Shown here: piece after piece, positions 54,530-63,089 of the stretch
Position numbering within the stretch: the stretch's first letter is position 1
Layout: the number at the start of each line of letters is the position of its first letter
Source of the DNA: Winogradskyella flava
GTDB taxonomy: Bacteria > Bacteroidota > Bacteroidia > Flavobacteriales > Flavobacteriaceae
DNA length: 64,000 bases
Reading direction: 5' to 3'
Assembly: GCF_014243395.1 (NCBI RefSeq)
Contig: NZ_JACLCP010000001.1
Coordinates: 62,001-126,000 of the forward strand
Position numbers and translations under genes: made by a program
The notes under the pieces: model-generated
Told to the model about the DNA's origin: nothing
The model's database searches: none
Seen by the model: the letters and a program-made list of their open reading frames with translations, nothing else

Positions 54530-55498
54530 ATGAGCGATAAAGAAGTATTACACATTCTAGGAGAAAGCGTGGCACTCGGCGAAAGTGCGAAAGTGAGTTT
54601 TAATGTTGCCAAACTACACACTCAAAATACCATTGACGTTCCAGTGATTATTGAGCGCTCAAAAAAACCTGGACCAACGGTTTTAATAACTGCAGGTATT
54701 CATGGGGATGAAGTCAACGGCGTTGAAATTGTGCGTCAGATTATAGCCAAAGGCATTAATAAACCAAAAAGAGGTACCATTATTTGTATTCCTGTTATCA
54801 ATGTATTTGGTTTTATCCACATGGATAGAGAATTTCCGGATGGTAGAGATTTAAATCGTGTTTTTCCTGGAGGAAAAGGTGGTTCTTTGGCCAGTAGAGT
54901 CGCACACAAACTTATGACCGAGATTGTACCTCACACGGATTTAATTCTGGATTTTCATACTGGTGGTGCAGATCGATTTAATGCAGCACAAATTAGAATA
55001 GTAAAGAATGAAATAGTTTTGGACGAGTTGGCACAGGTTTTTGGAGCTCCAGTAATATATTACTCTAAAAACCTCAATAAATCCTTTAGAAATTCGTGCT
55101 ATAAACTGGGTATACCAATGTTACTTTTCGAGGGCGGAAAGTCATTTCACATCGATAGTACCGTGACGAATACAGGAGTCAATGGCACCAAACGTGTACT
55201 ATATCATCTAGAGATGTTAAATAGAAAATTTAAGGTATCCAAACCAAAAAAAGGCTGTATTAAAATTGCCGACAGTAAGTGGATTAGGGCAAATCATTCT
55301 GGTATGTTTAAATCCGCAGTTTCCGTTAATGCTCAAGTGAAAAAAGGTGATGTTCTAGGACATATTACAGATCCTTATGGTAGCTTTAACCATTTTGTGA
55401 AAGCTCCTAACGATGGTTATATTTTTAATGTCAATGAATCACCAATCATTTATCAAGGTGATGCTATTTTTCATATTTCTACAAAATTGAAATCATGA
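54530..55498 (+). CDS. Succinylglutamate desuccinylase/aspartoacylase-family zinc hydrolase
   Basis: A 322-residue zinc carboxypeptidase-like amidohydrolase. The metal motif H-x2-E is in ITAGIHGDEVNGVEIVRQI, the Arg-containing DGRDLNRVFPGG and the third ligand in LILDFHTGGADRFNA follow. A C-terminal biotinyl-like beta barrel (KKGDVLGHITDPYGSFN, KAPNDGYIFNVNESP) completes the family architecture. Zero gap to rimK suggests translational coupling; it overlaps the next gene by four bases (ATGA). The substrate may be a glutamylated or acylated amino acid. Confidence 0.9.
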   Translation: MSDKEVLHILGESVALGESAKVSFNVAKLHTQNTIDVPVIIERSKKPGPTVLITAGIHGDEVNGVEIVRQIIAKGINKPKRGTIICIPVINVFGFIHMDREFPDGRDLNRVFPGGKGGSLASRVAHKLMTEIVPHTDLILDFHTGGADRFNAAQIRIVKNEIVLDELAQVFGAPVIYYSKNLNKSFRNSCYKLGIPMLLFEGGKSFHIDSTVTNTGVNGTKRVLYHLEMLNRKFKVSKPKKGCIKIADSKWIRANHSGMFKSAVSVNAQVKKGDVLGHITDPYGSFNHFVKAPNDGYIFNVNESPIIYQGDAIFHISTKLKS

Positions 55499-56058
55499 AA
55501 AAAAGTGAGTTAAGACAAAAATATAAAACCTTACGTCAAAACTTATCCGAATCTCAAATTGAAGATTACAGCTTAAAAATTGCAAATCAATTATTGCAAC
55601 TTGATATTTGGAACAAGTCCTTTTATCACATCTTTCTAACTATTGAAGAGCAGAAAGAAATCAATACAGAATACATTCTAAATATTTTAGCGGGAAAAGA
55701 CAAGAATATTGTTATCTCTAAAAGCAATTTTAGCGATTGCTCTATGACACACTTTTTGCTCACGGACAATACAAAAATTAGAAAAAATAGATACAATATT
55801 CCAGAACCCATTGATGGTATAGAGATTTTACCTTCACAAATTGATGTAGTTTTAGTCCCTCTCTTAGCTTTTGATAAGGTTGGAAATCGAATTGGCTATG
55901 GTAAAGGTTTTTATGATCGCTTTTTAACCAATTGTACACCTGAAACCCTAAAAATTGGATTATCCTTCTTTGAACCTGAAAAAGAAATTTCTTACTCAGA
56001 CCAAAACGATGTCACCCTAGACTATTGTGTTATTCCCAACAAGATATACGCTTTCTAG
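55495..56058 (+). CDS. 5-formyltetrahydrofolate cyclo-ligase
   Basis: Converts 5-formyl-THF to 5,10-methenyl-THF using ATP. The 187 residues begin MKKSELRQKYKTLRQNLS and hold the family signature DVVLVPLLAFDKVGNRIGYG followed by KGFYDRFL, which forms the nucleotide/folate site. It overlaps the aspartoacylase-like gene by four bases and so is the third gene of the rimK operon. Confidence 0.94.
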   Translation: MKKSELRQKYKTLRQNLSESQIEDYSLKIANQLLQLDIWNKSFYHIFLTIEEQKEINTEYILNILAGKDKNIVISKSNFSDCSMTHFLLTDNTKIRKNRYNIPEPIDGIEILPSQIDVVLVPLLAFDKVGNRIGYGKGFYDRFLTNCTPETLKIGLSFFEPEKEISYSDQNDVTLDYCVIPNKIYAF

Positions 56059-56064
56059 ATTTTG

Positions 56065-56082
56065 TATTTCATCGATAAAATG
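56065..56082. promoter_or_regulatory. Single copy of the TTCATCGATA motif before the histidine kinase
   Basis: TATTTCATCGATAAAATG shares the core TTC-A/G-TCGATA with the two copies at 36230 and 36332. It starts 111 bases before the kinase ATG; the copies before the small secreted protein lie 131 and 233 bases before their ATG. Confidence 0.35.
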
Positions 56083-56175
56083 CCAAAAATATAGATTAAA
56101 TGTGTATTTTTTATATATTGCAGGAATGTTAAATCGGAATCAATCCCCTAGCACTGATTCTTAACCTACAAATTA

Positions 56176-57633
56176 ATGACGGAATCTGCCCTTAAACAGA
56201 ATCTAATTCCCGATAAAAAAATTGCCTATTGGGAGCTGAATAATAATACAAGCTTCTGGTCAAAAGCGTTTATAAAACAACTTAAATTTAAGCCCAGAGA
56301 AGTAGATACTTCACTTAATTACTTTTTGGACTCAATTATTCACGAGAACTACAGGGAAGCCTTTAAAGATAATTTTTACAATCTCGTCAGAAATGATGTG
56401 GACTTTAGGCAAAAGCTTTTACTGAAAAATAGATCGGGAGGATATTCAGAATTTATTTGTAAAACTAATGACGAACTGAAAATTTCTTTAAATAAGGAAA
56501 GTACAAAAACCATTTTCTTCTTTAAGTCTAAATTAAAAACACATAAAAAGGTTAGAGATAATAACTTTTACTATTTAGAAACAGCAACAATGACTTCCAC
56601 AGGGAGTTGGTATATAGATTTTGAAAAGAAGAAAAGTTACTGGGACGATATTACTAGAAAAATACTAGAATATCCTGAAGACTTTATTCCATCACTGAAG
56701 ATGGCCTATAAATTATACTCTGAAGAGCATCAAGCACTAGCATCAAGCGCATTTTTTGAGTGTAGTCTCTCAGGAAAACCTTTTGATTTAGAGATTTTAA
56801 TGGTCACAGCAAAGAATAGAAAGTTTTGGGCTAGAGCCATGGGTAAACCTGTATTCAATGATAACAAAGAAATTGTTGGTTTAAGAGGCATATTTCAAGA
56901 TATTGATGATATAAAACAAAAAGAGCTATATCTTGAAAAGACATCAAAAATAATTGAAACTCAGAATTCAAGATTATTCAATTTTGCGCATATCGTCTCG
57001 CACAATCTCAGATCGCATTCCAGTAATCTCTCTCTAATTATGGATTTGATTGGCGACGTAGAAAGCAAGGAAGAAAAATTAGAACTTATCAACAATATCA
57101 AGGATGTGTCCAATAGTTTAAATACTACAATAGAGCACTTAAATGAGGTGGTCACCATACAGACCAATGCACAACAAAGCAAAGAAATTGTCAGTTTATC
57201 CAAGACATTAGATCAAGTTACAACGTCTATCAATCAAATTATCAAATCCAAAAAAGTGACGATTGTTTCGGACTTTTCAAAAGGAGACAAGGTAAATTAC
57301 ATTCCTGCTTATATGGATAGTATTTTATTGAATCTTATAACAAATGCTATAAAGTACAAACATGCAGAGCGCGATCCTCTTATTGAAATAAGTACACTTC
57401 TCGATTTCAAAGACAATGATAGGCTTGTTTTAAACATCAAAGACAACGGCTCTGGAATAGACCTAGATAAATTCGGAGACAAACTTTTTGGAATGTATAA
57501 AACATTTCACTATAATGAGGACGCTAGAGGCATTGGCCTATTTATTACTAAAAACCAAATAGAATCCCTTAATGGCGAAATCAATGTGGCTAGCATAGTA
57601 AATGTAGGTACTACATTTACGATTAAGTTTTAA
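56176..57633 (+). CDS. PAS-containing sensor histidine kinase
   Basis: A 485-residue soluble sensor kinase with no membrane helix. Two PAS-like regions precede the catalytic core (about 15-120, and 130-255 with TSTGSWYIDFEKKKSYWDDI and GLRGIFQDIDDIKQKELYLE). The phosphoacceptor is His276 in FAHIVSHNLRSHSSN. The ATPase domain shows the N box LNLITNAIKYKHAE, G1 IKDNGSGIDLDKFG and a short G2 DARGIGLFITKNQIE. It is followed 10 bases later by a lone receiver. The input signal is unknown. Confidence 0.92.
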   Translation: MTESALKQNLIPDKKIAYWELNNNTSFWSKAFIKQLKFKPREVDTSLNYFLDSIIHENYREAFKDNFYNLVRNDVDFRQKLLLKNRSGGYSEFICKTNDELKISLNKESTKTIFFFKSKLKTHKKVRDNNFYYLETATMTSTGSWYIDFEKKKSYWDDITRKILEYPEDFIPSLKMAYKLYSEEHQALASSAFFECSLSGKPFDLEILMVTAKNRKFWARAMGKPVFNDNKEIVGLRGIFQDIDDIKQKELYLEKTSKIIETQNSRLFNFAHIVSHNLRSHSSNLSLIMDLIGDVESKEEKLELINNIKDVSNSLNTTIEHLNEVVTIQTNAQQSKEIVSLSKTLDQVTTSINQIIKSKKVTIVSDFSKGDKVNYIPAYMDSILLNLITNAIKYKHAERDPLIEISTLLDFKDNDRLVLNIKDNGSGIDLDKFGDKLFGMYKTFHYNEDARGIGLFITKNQIESLNGEINVASIVNVGTTFTIKF

Positions 57634-57643
57634 TTTCTGTGCT

Positions 57644-58054
57644 ATGAAAGATAAAATACATTTGGCCTGTATCATTGATGATGATAGTATCTATATCAAT
57701 TTGATTAAGAAAATTATTGAAACAAAAAAGCTCTGTGAAAATTTATTGGTGTTCAATGACGGTAAGGAAGGTATTGAATATTTTGAAGCGCTGCTTCAGA
57801 ATTTAGACGAAAAAAATATTCCAGAAGTTATTTTACTGGACATCAACATGCCTATAATGGATGGATGGGAATTCATAGAACGCTTTACAAAAATCAAGAA
57901 TAAATTCAATAGTCATATCACACTCTATTTGGTGAGTTCTTCCATTGATGTGCGCGATATCGATAAAGCGAAATCTCTCTCTACTGTTGAGAATTATTTA
58001 GTTAAGCCAGTTAAGATAGATGAATTAGAGGCTGTATTTAACAAAACCGCCTAA
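57644..58054 (+). CDS. Single-domain response regulator (receiver only)
   Basis: A 136-residue CheY-like receiver without an output domain. The acidic pocket is CIIDDDSIYINLIKK, the phosphoacceptor Asp66 is in VILLDINMPIMDGWEF, the conserved Ser is in LYLVSSSIDVRD, and the Lys in NYLVKPVKIDEL. Being cotranscribed with the histidine kinase, it is the likely partner. It must act by protein contact or pass phosphate to another protein. Its stop overlaps the lspA stop by four bases. Confidence 0.93.
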   Translation: MKDKIHLACIIDDDSIYINLIKKIIETKKLCENLLVFNDGKEGIEYFEALLQNLDEKNIPEVILLDINMPIMDGWEFIERFTKIKNKFNSHITLYLVSSSIDVRDIDKAKSLSTVENYLVKPVKIDELEAVFNKTA

Positions 58055-58671
58055 TTTTTAAAAGCCCTTTTATTAAACACGATTAAAATTCCTATTCCTG
58101 TACTAATAGCTATATCAGCAACATTAAATACAGGATCGAAAAACGAAAAGTATTTTCCTCCTATAATTGGTAACCATTCTGGTAAAATACCACTCCAAAT
58201 TGGAAAATGTAACATGTCTACAACATTGCCGTGAAACACATCTGCATAACCTCCACTTTCTGGAAGAAATACAGCTACTTCCATATGACTATCGCCGAAC
58301 AAAATACCGTAAAATACGGAATCAATAATATTGCCTAAAGCTCCAGCGAAGATTATGGCAATAGCAAAAATTAGGGTTTTAGATTTTTGTTTTTTGATGA
58401 CATCAACCAACCAAAAGCCAATACCGGTTACTGCTACAATTCTAAATAGTGTCAAAATAAGTTTAGCGAACCTGTCTGAAATAAAGGTGAAAAAATCGCT
58501 CAGTTTCGCACCCCAAGCCATGCCGTCATTTTCCACAAAAGCAATCTCAAACCAAGACAGTACTTTGATAGGATCATCTCCTAAGGAAAAATGGGTTTTA
58601 ATATAAATTTTACTGATTTGATCAATCAGTAAAATTAATAAGATGATAAATGAAGCTTTCTTTAATGACAT
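58051..58671 (-). CDS. lspA: Lipoprotein signal peptidase (signal peptidase II)
   Basis: Aspartyl protease that removes lipoprotein signal peptides. The 206 residues have four hydrophobic helices. Catalytic motifs: FVENDGMAWGA, GALGNIIDSVFYG with the first Asp, VVDMLHFPIWSG, and FDPVFNVADIAISTG with the second. It is longer than the usual 160-170 because of insertions between helices. The start ATG is only 3 bases after the T-run of a terminator (58675-58710). The downstream position relative to ileS follows the ileS-lspA linkage seen in many bacteria. Confidence 0.95.
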   Translation of the reverse strand: MSLKKASFIILLILLIDQISKIYIKTHFSLGDDPIKVLSWFEIAFVENDGMAWGAKLSDFFTFISDRFAKLILTLFRIVAVTGIGFWLVDVIKKQKSKTLIFAIAIIFAGALGNIIDSVFYGILFGDSHMEVAVFLPESGGYADVFHGNVVDMLHFPIWSGILPEWLPIIGGKYFSFFDPVFNVADIAISTGIGILIVFNKRAFKN

Positions 58672-58674
58672 AAT

Positions 58675-58710
58675 AAAAAAAGCTTTGAAATTTTATGGAT
58701 TCAAAGCTTT
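58675..58710 (-). terminator. Terminator between the DksA-like gene and lspA
   Basis: On the minus strand AAAGCTTTGAA (58700-58710), a 10-base loop and TTCAAAGCTTT (58679-58689) form a perfect 11-bp stem followed by a run of seven T. The T-run ends three bases before the lspA ATG, so lspA should depend on readthrough or regulated antitermination unless a promoter lies in 58711-58778. Confidence 0.85.
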
Positions 58711-58778
58711 AAGGTTTTATTGCTATAATTTTTTAAAATCTAAGTCTGAGAAAGATTTCTGCTTTCCTAAGAATTCAT

Positions 58779-59162
58779 TTACTTCTGCATATTCTTAGCT
58801 TCGATACTTAAGGTCGCATGAGGTACTAATTTTAAACGCTCTTTCTTTATAAGCTTACCTGTGACACGACACACACCATAGGTTTTATTTTCAATTCTAA
58901 TCATAGCATTCCTTAAGTCTCGTATAAACTTCTCTTGACGAATTGCTAAAGCAGAATTTGCTTCTTTGCTCATTGTGGCACTGCCTTCCTCAAAGGCCTT
59001 AAAGGTTGGAGACGTATCGTCCGTGCCATTGTTATGATCATTCATGTAAGCACTTTTAATCAATTCTAAATCGTGCTCTGCTTTGTCAATTTTTTCTTGA
59101 ATTAATACTTTAAATTCTTCTAAATCCTTATCAGAATATCTGTTTGTTGTATCTGTCGCCAT
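58779..59162 (-). CDS. TraR/DksA-family protein without the zinc-finger cysteines
   Basis: A 127-residue DksA-like protein. The N-terminal coiled coil (about residues 10-85) contains FKVLIQEKIDKAEHDLELIK and DDTSPTFKAFEEGSATMSKE; the C-terminal globular part reads KTYGVCRVTGKLIKKERLKL, then VPHATLSIEAK. In classical DksA the last part is C-x2-C...C-x2-C; here only one Cys (GVC) remains and the others are Thr, Ser and Ala/Lys. It may bind the RNA polymerase secondary channel without zinc. It starts 4 bases after ileS. Confidence 0.88.
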   Translation of the reverse strand: MATDTTNRYSDKDLEEFKVLIQEKIDKAEHDLELIKSAYMNDHNNGTDDTSPTFKAFEEGSATMSKEANSALAIRQEKFIRDLRNAMIRIENKTYGVCRVTGKLIKKERLKLVPHATLSIEAKNMQK

Positions 59163-59166
59163 ATTT

Positions 59167-62100
59167 TTAATGTTTTTGTATAAACAATTTGGTATTTACC
59201 TCATCGAAAGCAATTTCTATACCATTGTTTACATTGTCAATAATTTGTAATGTCTCGGTTAAGGTTTCCGTTTTAATGTAATCTTCATTTGAAGCAATTG
59301 CTGCTGCAATCTGTACATCATTTTGAAGTTGAACATCAATACGATCCGTCACTTCAAAACCAGAATCCTTACGCAAATTTTGAATACGGTTTACGAGCTC
59401 ACGTGCAATCCCCTCTTTACGTAATTCTTCAGTTATAGTTACATCTAAAGCCACGGTTAGTGAACCTTCATTTGCAACAAGCCAGCCTTCAATATCTTGC
59501 GATGTAATCTCTACATCATCTATCTCCAAAGTAATATTTTTTCCGTTAACTTCAACGTCTAAAACGCCATTTTGCTCGATTTTTTTGATATCTTCTGCAG
59601 AAAATGCATTTATAACATTGGAAATCAGCTTCATATCCTTTCCAAATCTTGGTCCTAAAACCTTGAAATTTGGTTTAATCTGTTTCACCAAAATGTCTGA
59701 AGCATCCTCTAAAAGCTCTATGTCCTTGATATTTAACTCATGCTTTATTAAATCTGCAACGGCTTCTATTTCTTCCTTTTGTTGCGCATTATCAATAGGA
59801 ATCATAATTTTTTGAAGTGGTTGGCGCACCTTGATCTTCTCCTTAGCTCTCAACGATAAAACTAGAGATGATATTGTTTGTGCATTTTCCATTTTTCGTT
59901 CCAAGGTCTTATCTATAGCCGATGTATGTACCTCAGGAAATTCAGCCAAATGAACGCTCTCAAAGGTTTCTTTATTGGTTACTGCATTGAGGTCTAGATA
60001 CAAGCGATCCATAAAGAACGGTGCAATTGGCGCACCCAACTTAGCAATAGTTACCATACAAGTATATAAGGTTTGGTAAGCCGAAATTTTATCAGTTTGG
60101 TAGTCGCCTTTCCAGAAACGTCTTCTGCTTAACCGCACATACCAGTTACTCAAGTAATCTTGTGTAAAGTTTGAAATAGCTCTAGCAGATTTTGTGGGCT
60201 CATAGTCTGCATAAAAGGTATCCACTTTTTCAATAAGAGTATTTAATTCTGACAGAATCCAACGATCGAGTTCCGGCCTTTCGTTTACAGGAATGTCTTC
60301 CTCAGCATAATTAAAACCATCTAAATTCGTATAAAGTGAAAAGAATGAATAGGTATTATACAGTGTACCGAAAAATTTGCGTTTCACCTCTTCTACGCCT
60401 TCAATATCAAACTTTAAGTTGTCCCAAGGATTGGCATTACTAATCATATACCAACGGGTTGCATCTGCACCATGATTGGCAAGAGTCTCAAAAGGATCTA
60501 CAGCATTTCCCAAACGCTTGGACATTTTCTGTCCATTCTTATCTAAAACCAACCCGTTAGACACCACGTTTTTATAAGCAACAGAATCAAAAACCATAGT
60601 CCCAATAGCATGAAGTGTATAGAACCAACCACGTGTTTGGTCTACCCCTTCTGCTATAAAATCTGCTGGGAAAGCTTCGTTATTATCTATAAGCTCTTTA
60701 TTTTCAAAAGGATAGTGCCATTGCGCATAAGGCATAGAGCCCGAATCAAACCAAACATCTATCAAATCACTTTCGCGCTTCATGGGTTGTCCTGATTCCG
60801 AAATCAATACAATCTTATCAACTACATTTTTGTGTAAATCAACAGTCTCATAATTTTCTTCAGACATATTACCGACTTCAAAATCATCAAAAATATCTTC
60901 AGACATAATGCCCGCTTCAACAGACTTTGCCATTTCAGATTTTAATTCTTCTACTGAACCAATACATATCTGTTCTTTACCATCTTCGGTTCTCCAAATT
61001 GGCAAAGGTATTCCCCAAAAACGTGACCGTGATAAATTCCAGTCATTGGCATTAGCTAACCAATTACCAAAGCGACCTTCTCCAGTTGATTTTGGTTTCC
61101 AATTTATAAATGTATTTAACTCATGCATTCTACCTTTGACGTCAGTAACTTTAATAAACCATGAGTCTAAAGGATAGTACAAAATTGGTTTATCAGTTCT
61201 CCAGCAATTTGGGTAACTATGCTTATACTTTTCAACCTTAAAGGCTTTATTTTCAATCTTCAATTTAATGGCTAATTCTACATCTACAGACTTTTCTGGT
61301 GCTTCACCATCATTATAATATTCATTCTTCACGTACTTACCAGCAAACTCTCCCATTTCTGGTCTAAAACGTCCTTGTAAATCTACAAGCGGCACCATAT
61401 TGCCATTATCGTCTTTTATCAGCATCGGAGGAATCTCTGGTTTAGCTTGTTTTGCTACCAAAGCATCATCGGCTCCAAATGTGGGTGCTGTGTGCACAAT
61501 ACCTGTACCATCTTCCGTAGTTACAAAATCCCCAGAAATAACCCTAAATGCATTTTCAGGATTATCGTTAGGTAAGGCATAATCTAAAAGTTGTTCGTAA
61601 GTAACACCTACTAAATCCTTACCTTTGAACTCTTTAACTATATAAAAAGGAATCTTTTTATTGCCCTCTTTGAATTCTAAAAGGTCTGGTTTTGCTTCAA
61701 CTTGTTTATATTTTCCATCAAATTGTTTTTCTACTAAATTCTTAGCCAAAACGACATTCATCGGTTGGAATGTATATTGATTGTATGTTTCAACTAAAAC
61801 ATAATCAATTTTAGGCCCAACAGTTAAAGCTGTATTACTAGGCAAAGTCCAAGGCGTTGTCGTCCAAGCCAAGAAGTAAACATCACCTTCATTTTGAAGA
61901 AACTCTGGCAAGGATTCTGGCTTCGCTTTAAACTGTGCCACAACGGTAGTATCTGTAACATCTTGATACGTTCCTGGTTGATTTAGCTCATGAGAACTTA
62001 AACCTGTACCAGCTTTAGGTGAATATGGCTGAATGGTATAACCCTTATACAACAAATTCTTATCGTAAATCTGCTTTAATAACCACCAAACAGATTCCAT

Positions 62101-62571
62101 GTATTTGGACTTGTAAGTAATATATGGATCATCCATATCTACCCAATAACCCATTTTTTTGGTGAGGTCATTCCAGATATCTGTATAACGCATTACTGCC
62201 TTTTTACAGGCTTCGTTATATTCTTCTATGGAGATCTTAGTCCCAATATCTTCTTTGGTAATGCCTAGTTCTTTCTCTACACCAAGTTCAACTGGCAAAC
62301 CATGCGTATCCCAACCGGCTTTACGTTTTACCTGAAACCCTTTCATGGTCTTGTAACGCGGGAAGATATCTTTAATAGCGCGCGCAAGAACGTGATGAAC
62401 ACCAGGTAGTCCGTTTGCAGATGGCGGCCCTTCAAAGAACACATAAGGTTGATGTCCCTCGCGTGTCGTTACGCTTTTCTCAAAGATGCTATTGTCTTCC
62501 CAATACCTACTGATATCTTCAGCAACCTTTGGTAAGTTAAGTCCTTTATATTCAGTGAACTTTTGGCTCAT
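59167..62571 (-). CDS. ileS: Isoleucyl-tRNA synthetase
   Basis: Class I synthetase charging tRNA-Ile. The 1134 residues carry the HIGH-type motif in PSANGLPGVHHVLARAIKD, the editing domain (TTPWTLPSNTALTV), and KMSKR in KNGQKMSKRLGNAVDP, followed by an anticodon-binding domain (RWILSELNTLIEKVD, SNWYVRLSRRRFWKG). The long C-terminal region lacks a visible Cys-zinc knuckle, as in the eukaryote-like type II enzymes that tend to resist mupirocin; that subclass is an inference. First gene of ileS-dksA-lspA. Confidence 0.97.
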   Translation of the reverse strand: MSQKFTEYKGLNLPKVAEDISRYWEDNSIFEKSVTTREGHQPYVFFEGPPSANGLPGVHHVLARAIKDIFPRYKTMKGFQVKRKAGWDTHGLPVELGVEKELGITKEDIGTKISIEEYNEACKKAVMRYTDIWNDLTKKMGYWVDMDDPYITYKSKYMESVWWLLKQIYDKNLLYKGYTIQPYSPKAGTGLSSHELNQPGTYQDVTDTTVVAQFKAKPESLPEFLQNEGDVYFLAWTTTPWTLPSNTALTVGPKIDYVLVETYNQYTFQPMNVVLAKNLVEKQFDGKYKQVEAKPDLLEFKEGNKKIPFYIVKEFKGKDLVGVTYEQLLDYALPNDNPENAFRVISGDFVTTEDGTGIVHTAPTFGADDALVAKQAKPEIPPMLIKDDNGNMVPLVDLQGRFRPEMGEFAGKYVKNEYYNDGEAPEKSVDVELAIKLKIENKAFKVEKYKHSYPNCWRTDKPILYYPLDSWFIKVTDVKGRMHELNTFINWKPKSTGEGRFGNWLANANDWNLSRSRFWGIPLPIWRTEDGKEQICIGSVEELKSEMAKSVEAGIMSEDIFDDFEVGNMSEENYETVDLHKNVVDKIVLISESGQPMKRESDLIDVWFDSGSMPYAQWHYPFENKELIDNNEAFPADFIAEGVDQTRGWFYTLHAIGTMVFDSVAYKNVVSNGLVLDKNGQKMSKRLGNAVDPFETLANHGADATRWYMISNANPWDNLKFDIEGVEEVKRKFFGTLYNTYSFFSLYTNLDGFNYAEEDIPVNERPELDRWILSELNTLIEKVDTFYADYEPTKSARAISNFTQDYLSNWYVRLSRRRFWKGDYQTDKISAYQTLYTCMVTIAKLGAPIAPFFMDRLYLDLNAVTNKETFESVHLAEFPEVHTSAIDKTLERKMENAQTISSLVLSLRAKEKIKVRQPLQKIMIPIDNAQQKEEIEAVADLIKHELNIKDIELLEDASDILVKQIKPNFKVLGPRFGKDMKLISNVINAFSAEDIKKIEQNGVLDVEVNGKNITLEIDDVEITSQDIEGWLVANEGSLTVALDVTITEELRKEGIARELVNRIQNLRKDSGFEVTDRIDVQLQNDVQIAAAIASNEDYIKTETLTETLQIIDNVNNGIEIAFDEVNTKLFIQKH

Positions 62572-62594
62572 TATCGTCTAGTATTACAAGAGCG

Positions 62595-62602
62595 CAAAAT
62601 TA
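62595..62602 (-). promoter_or_regulatory. -7 promoter box of ileS
   Basis: On the minus strand TAATTTTG followed by CGC fits TAnnTTTG and lies 23 bases before the ileS ATG. A TTTG is present but only 12 bases away, closer than the normal 17-23. Confidence 0.5.
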
Positions 62603-62659
62603 AAGAAATTTAAACAAAAAAGTAAGTGTTTTAAGATGTAAGTGTTTAATACTGGATTT

Positions 62660-63040
62660 TTACTTTTTTAACTTAAAATACTTGTAGAAGAGTCGATGAT
62701 TTTTGGATGGGAAAAACGGATTTACGAATACCGTCTTCTCAATACCATTATCGAGGTAAGTAATTTCTCCATCTTGGATATGTTGAATCTGGGACAACTC
62801 AATCTTTGTTTCATCTTTGAAATAAAAACAATCCTCATCGAAAGAGATAGTACTAGCTCTAAGTAATTTTCGTGCGAAAATTATATAATTGAAACTTACA
62901 AAAATCAATCCTACGATGACTCCTGACAAGTCTTTAGCAATAATAGAGTAAAGTGTTACACCAACTGCTATAATCAATGAGATATAACTAATTAATGCAA
63001 AAAATTGCCCTAAAGTTGATGACAGCGATTTTTTCATCAT
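62660..63040 (-). CDS. Small membrane protein of unknown function
   Basis: A 126-residue protein with two hydrophobic helices (about residues 12-35, FFALISYISLIIAVGVTLYS, and 40-58, LSGVIVGLIFVSFNYIIFA). A beta-rich cytoplasmic tail (STISFDEDCFYFKDETKIEL, LSQIQHIQDGEITYLDNGIE) looks PH-like. Met1 or Met2 could be the start. I recognise no named family. It lies 49 bases after radA on the same strand and 88 before ileS. Confidence 0.7.
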   Translation of the reverse strand: MMKKSLSSTLGQFFALISYISLIIAVGVTLYSIIAKDLSGVIVGLIFVSFNYIIFARKLLRASTISFDEDCFYFKDETKIELSQIQHIQDGEITYLDNGIEKTVFVNPFFPSKNHRLFYKYFKLKK

Positions 63041-63089
63041 TATTTAACTTAAGTCACTTTTAAAATTCTTTTTTTCAAAGGAATTTTAC

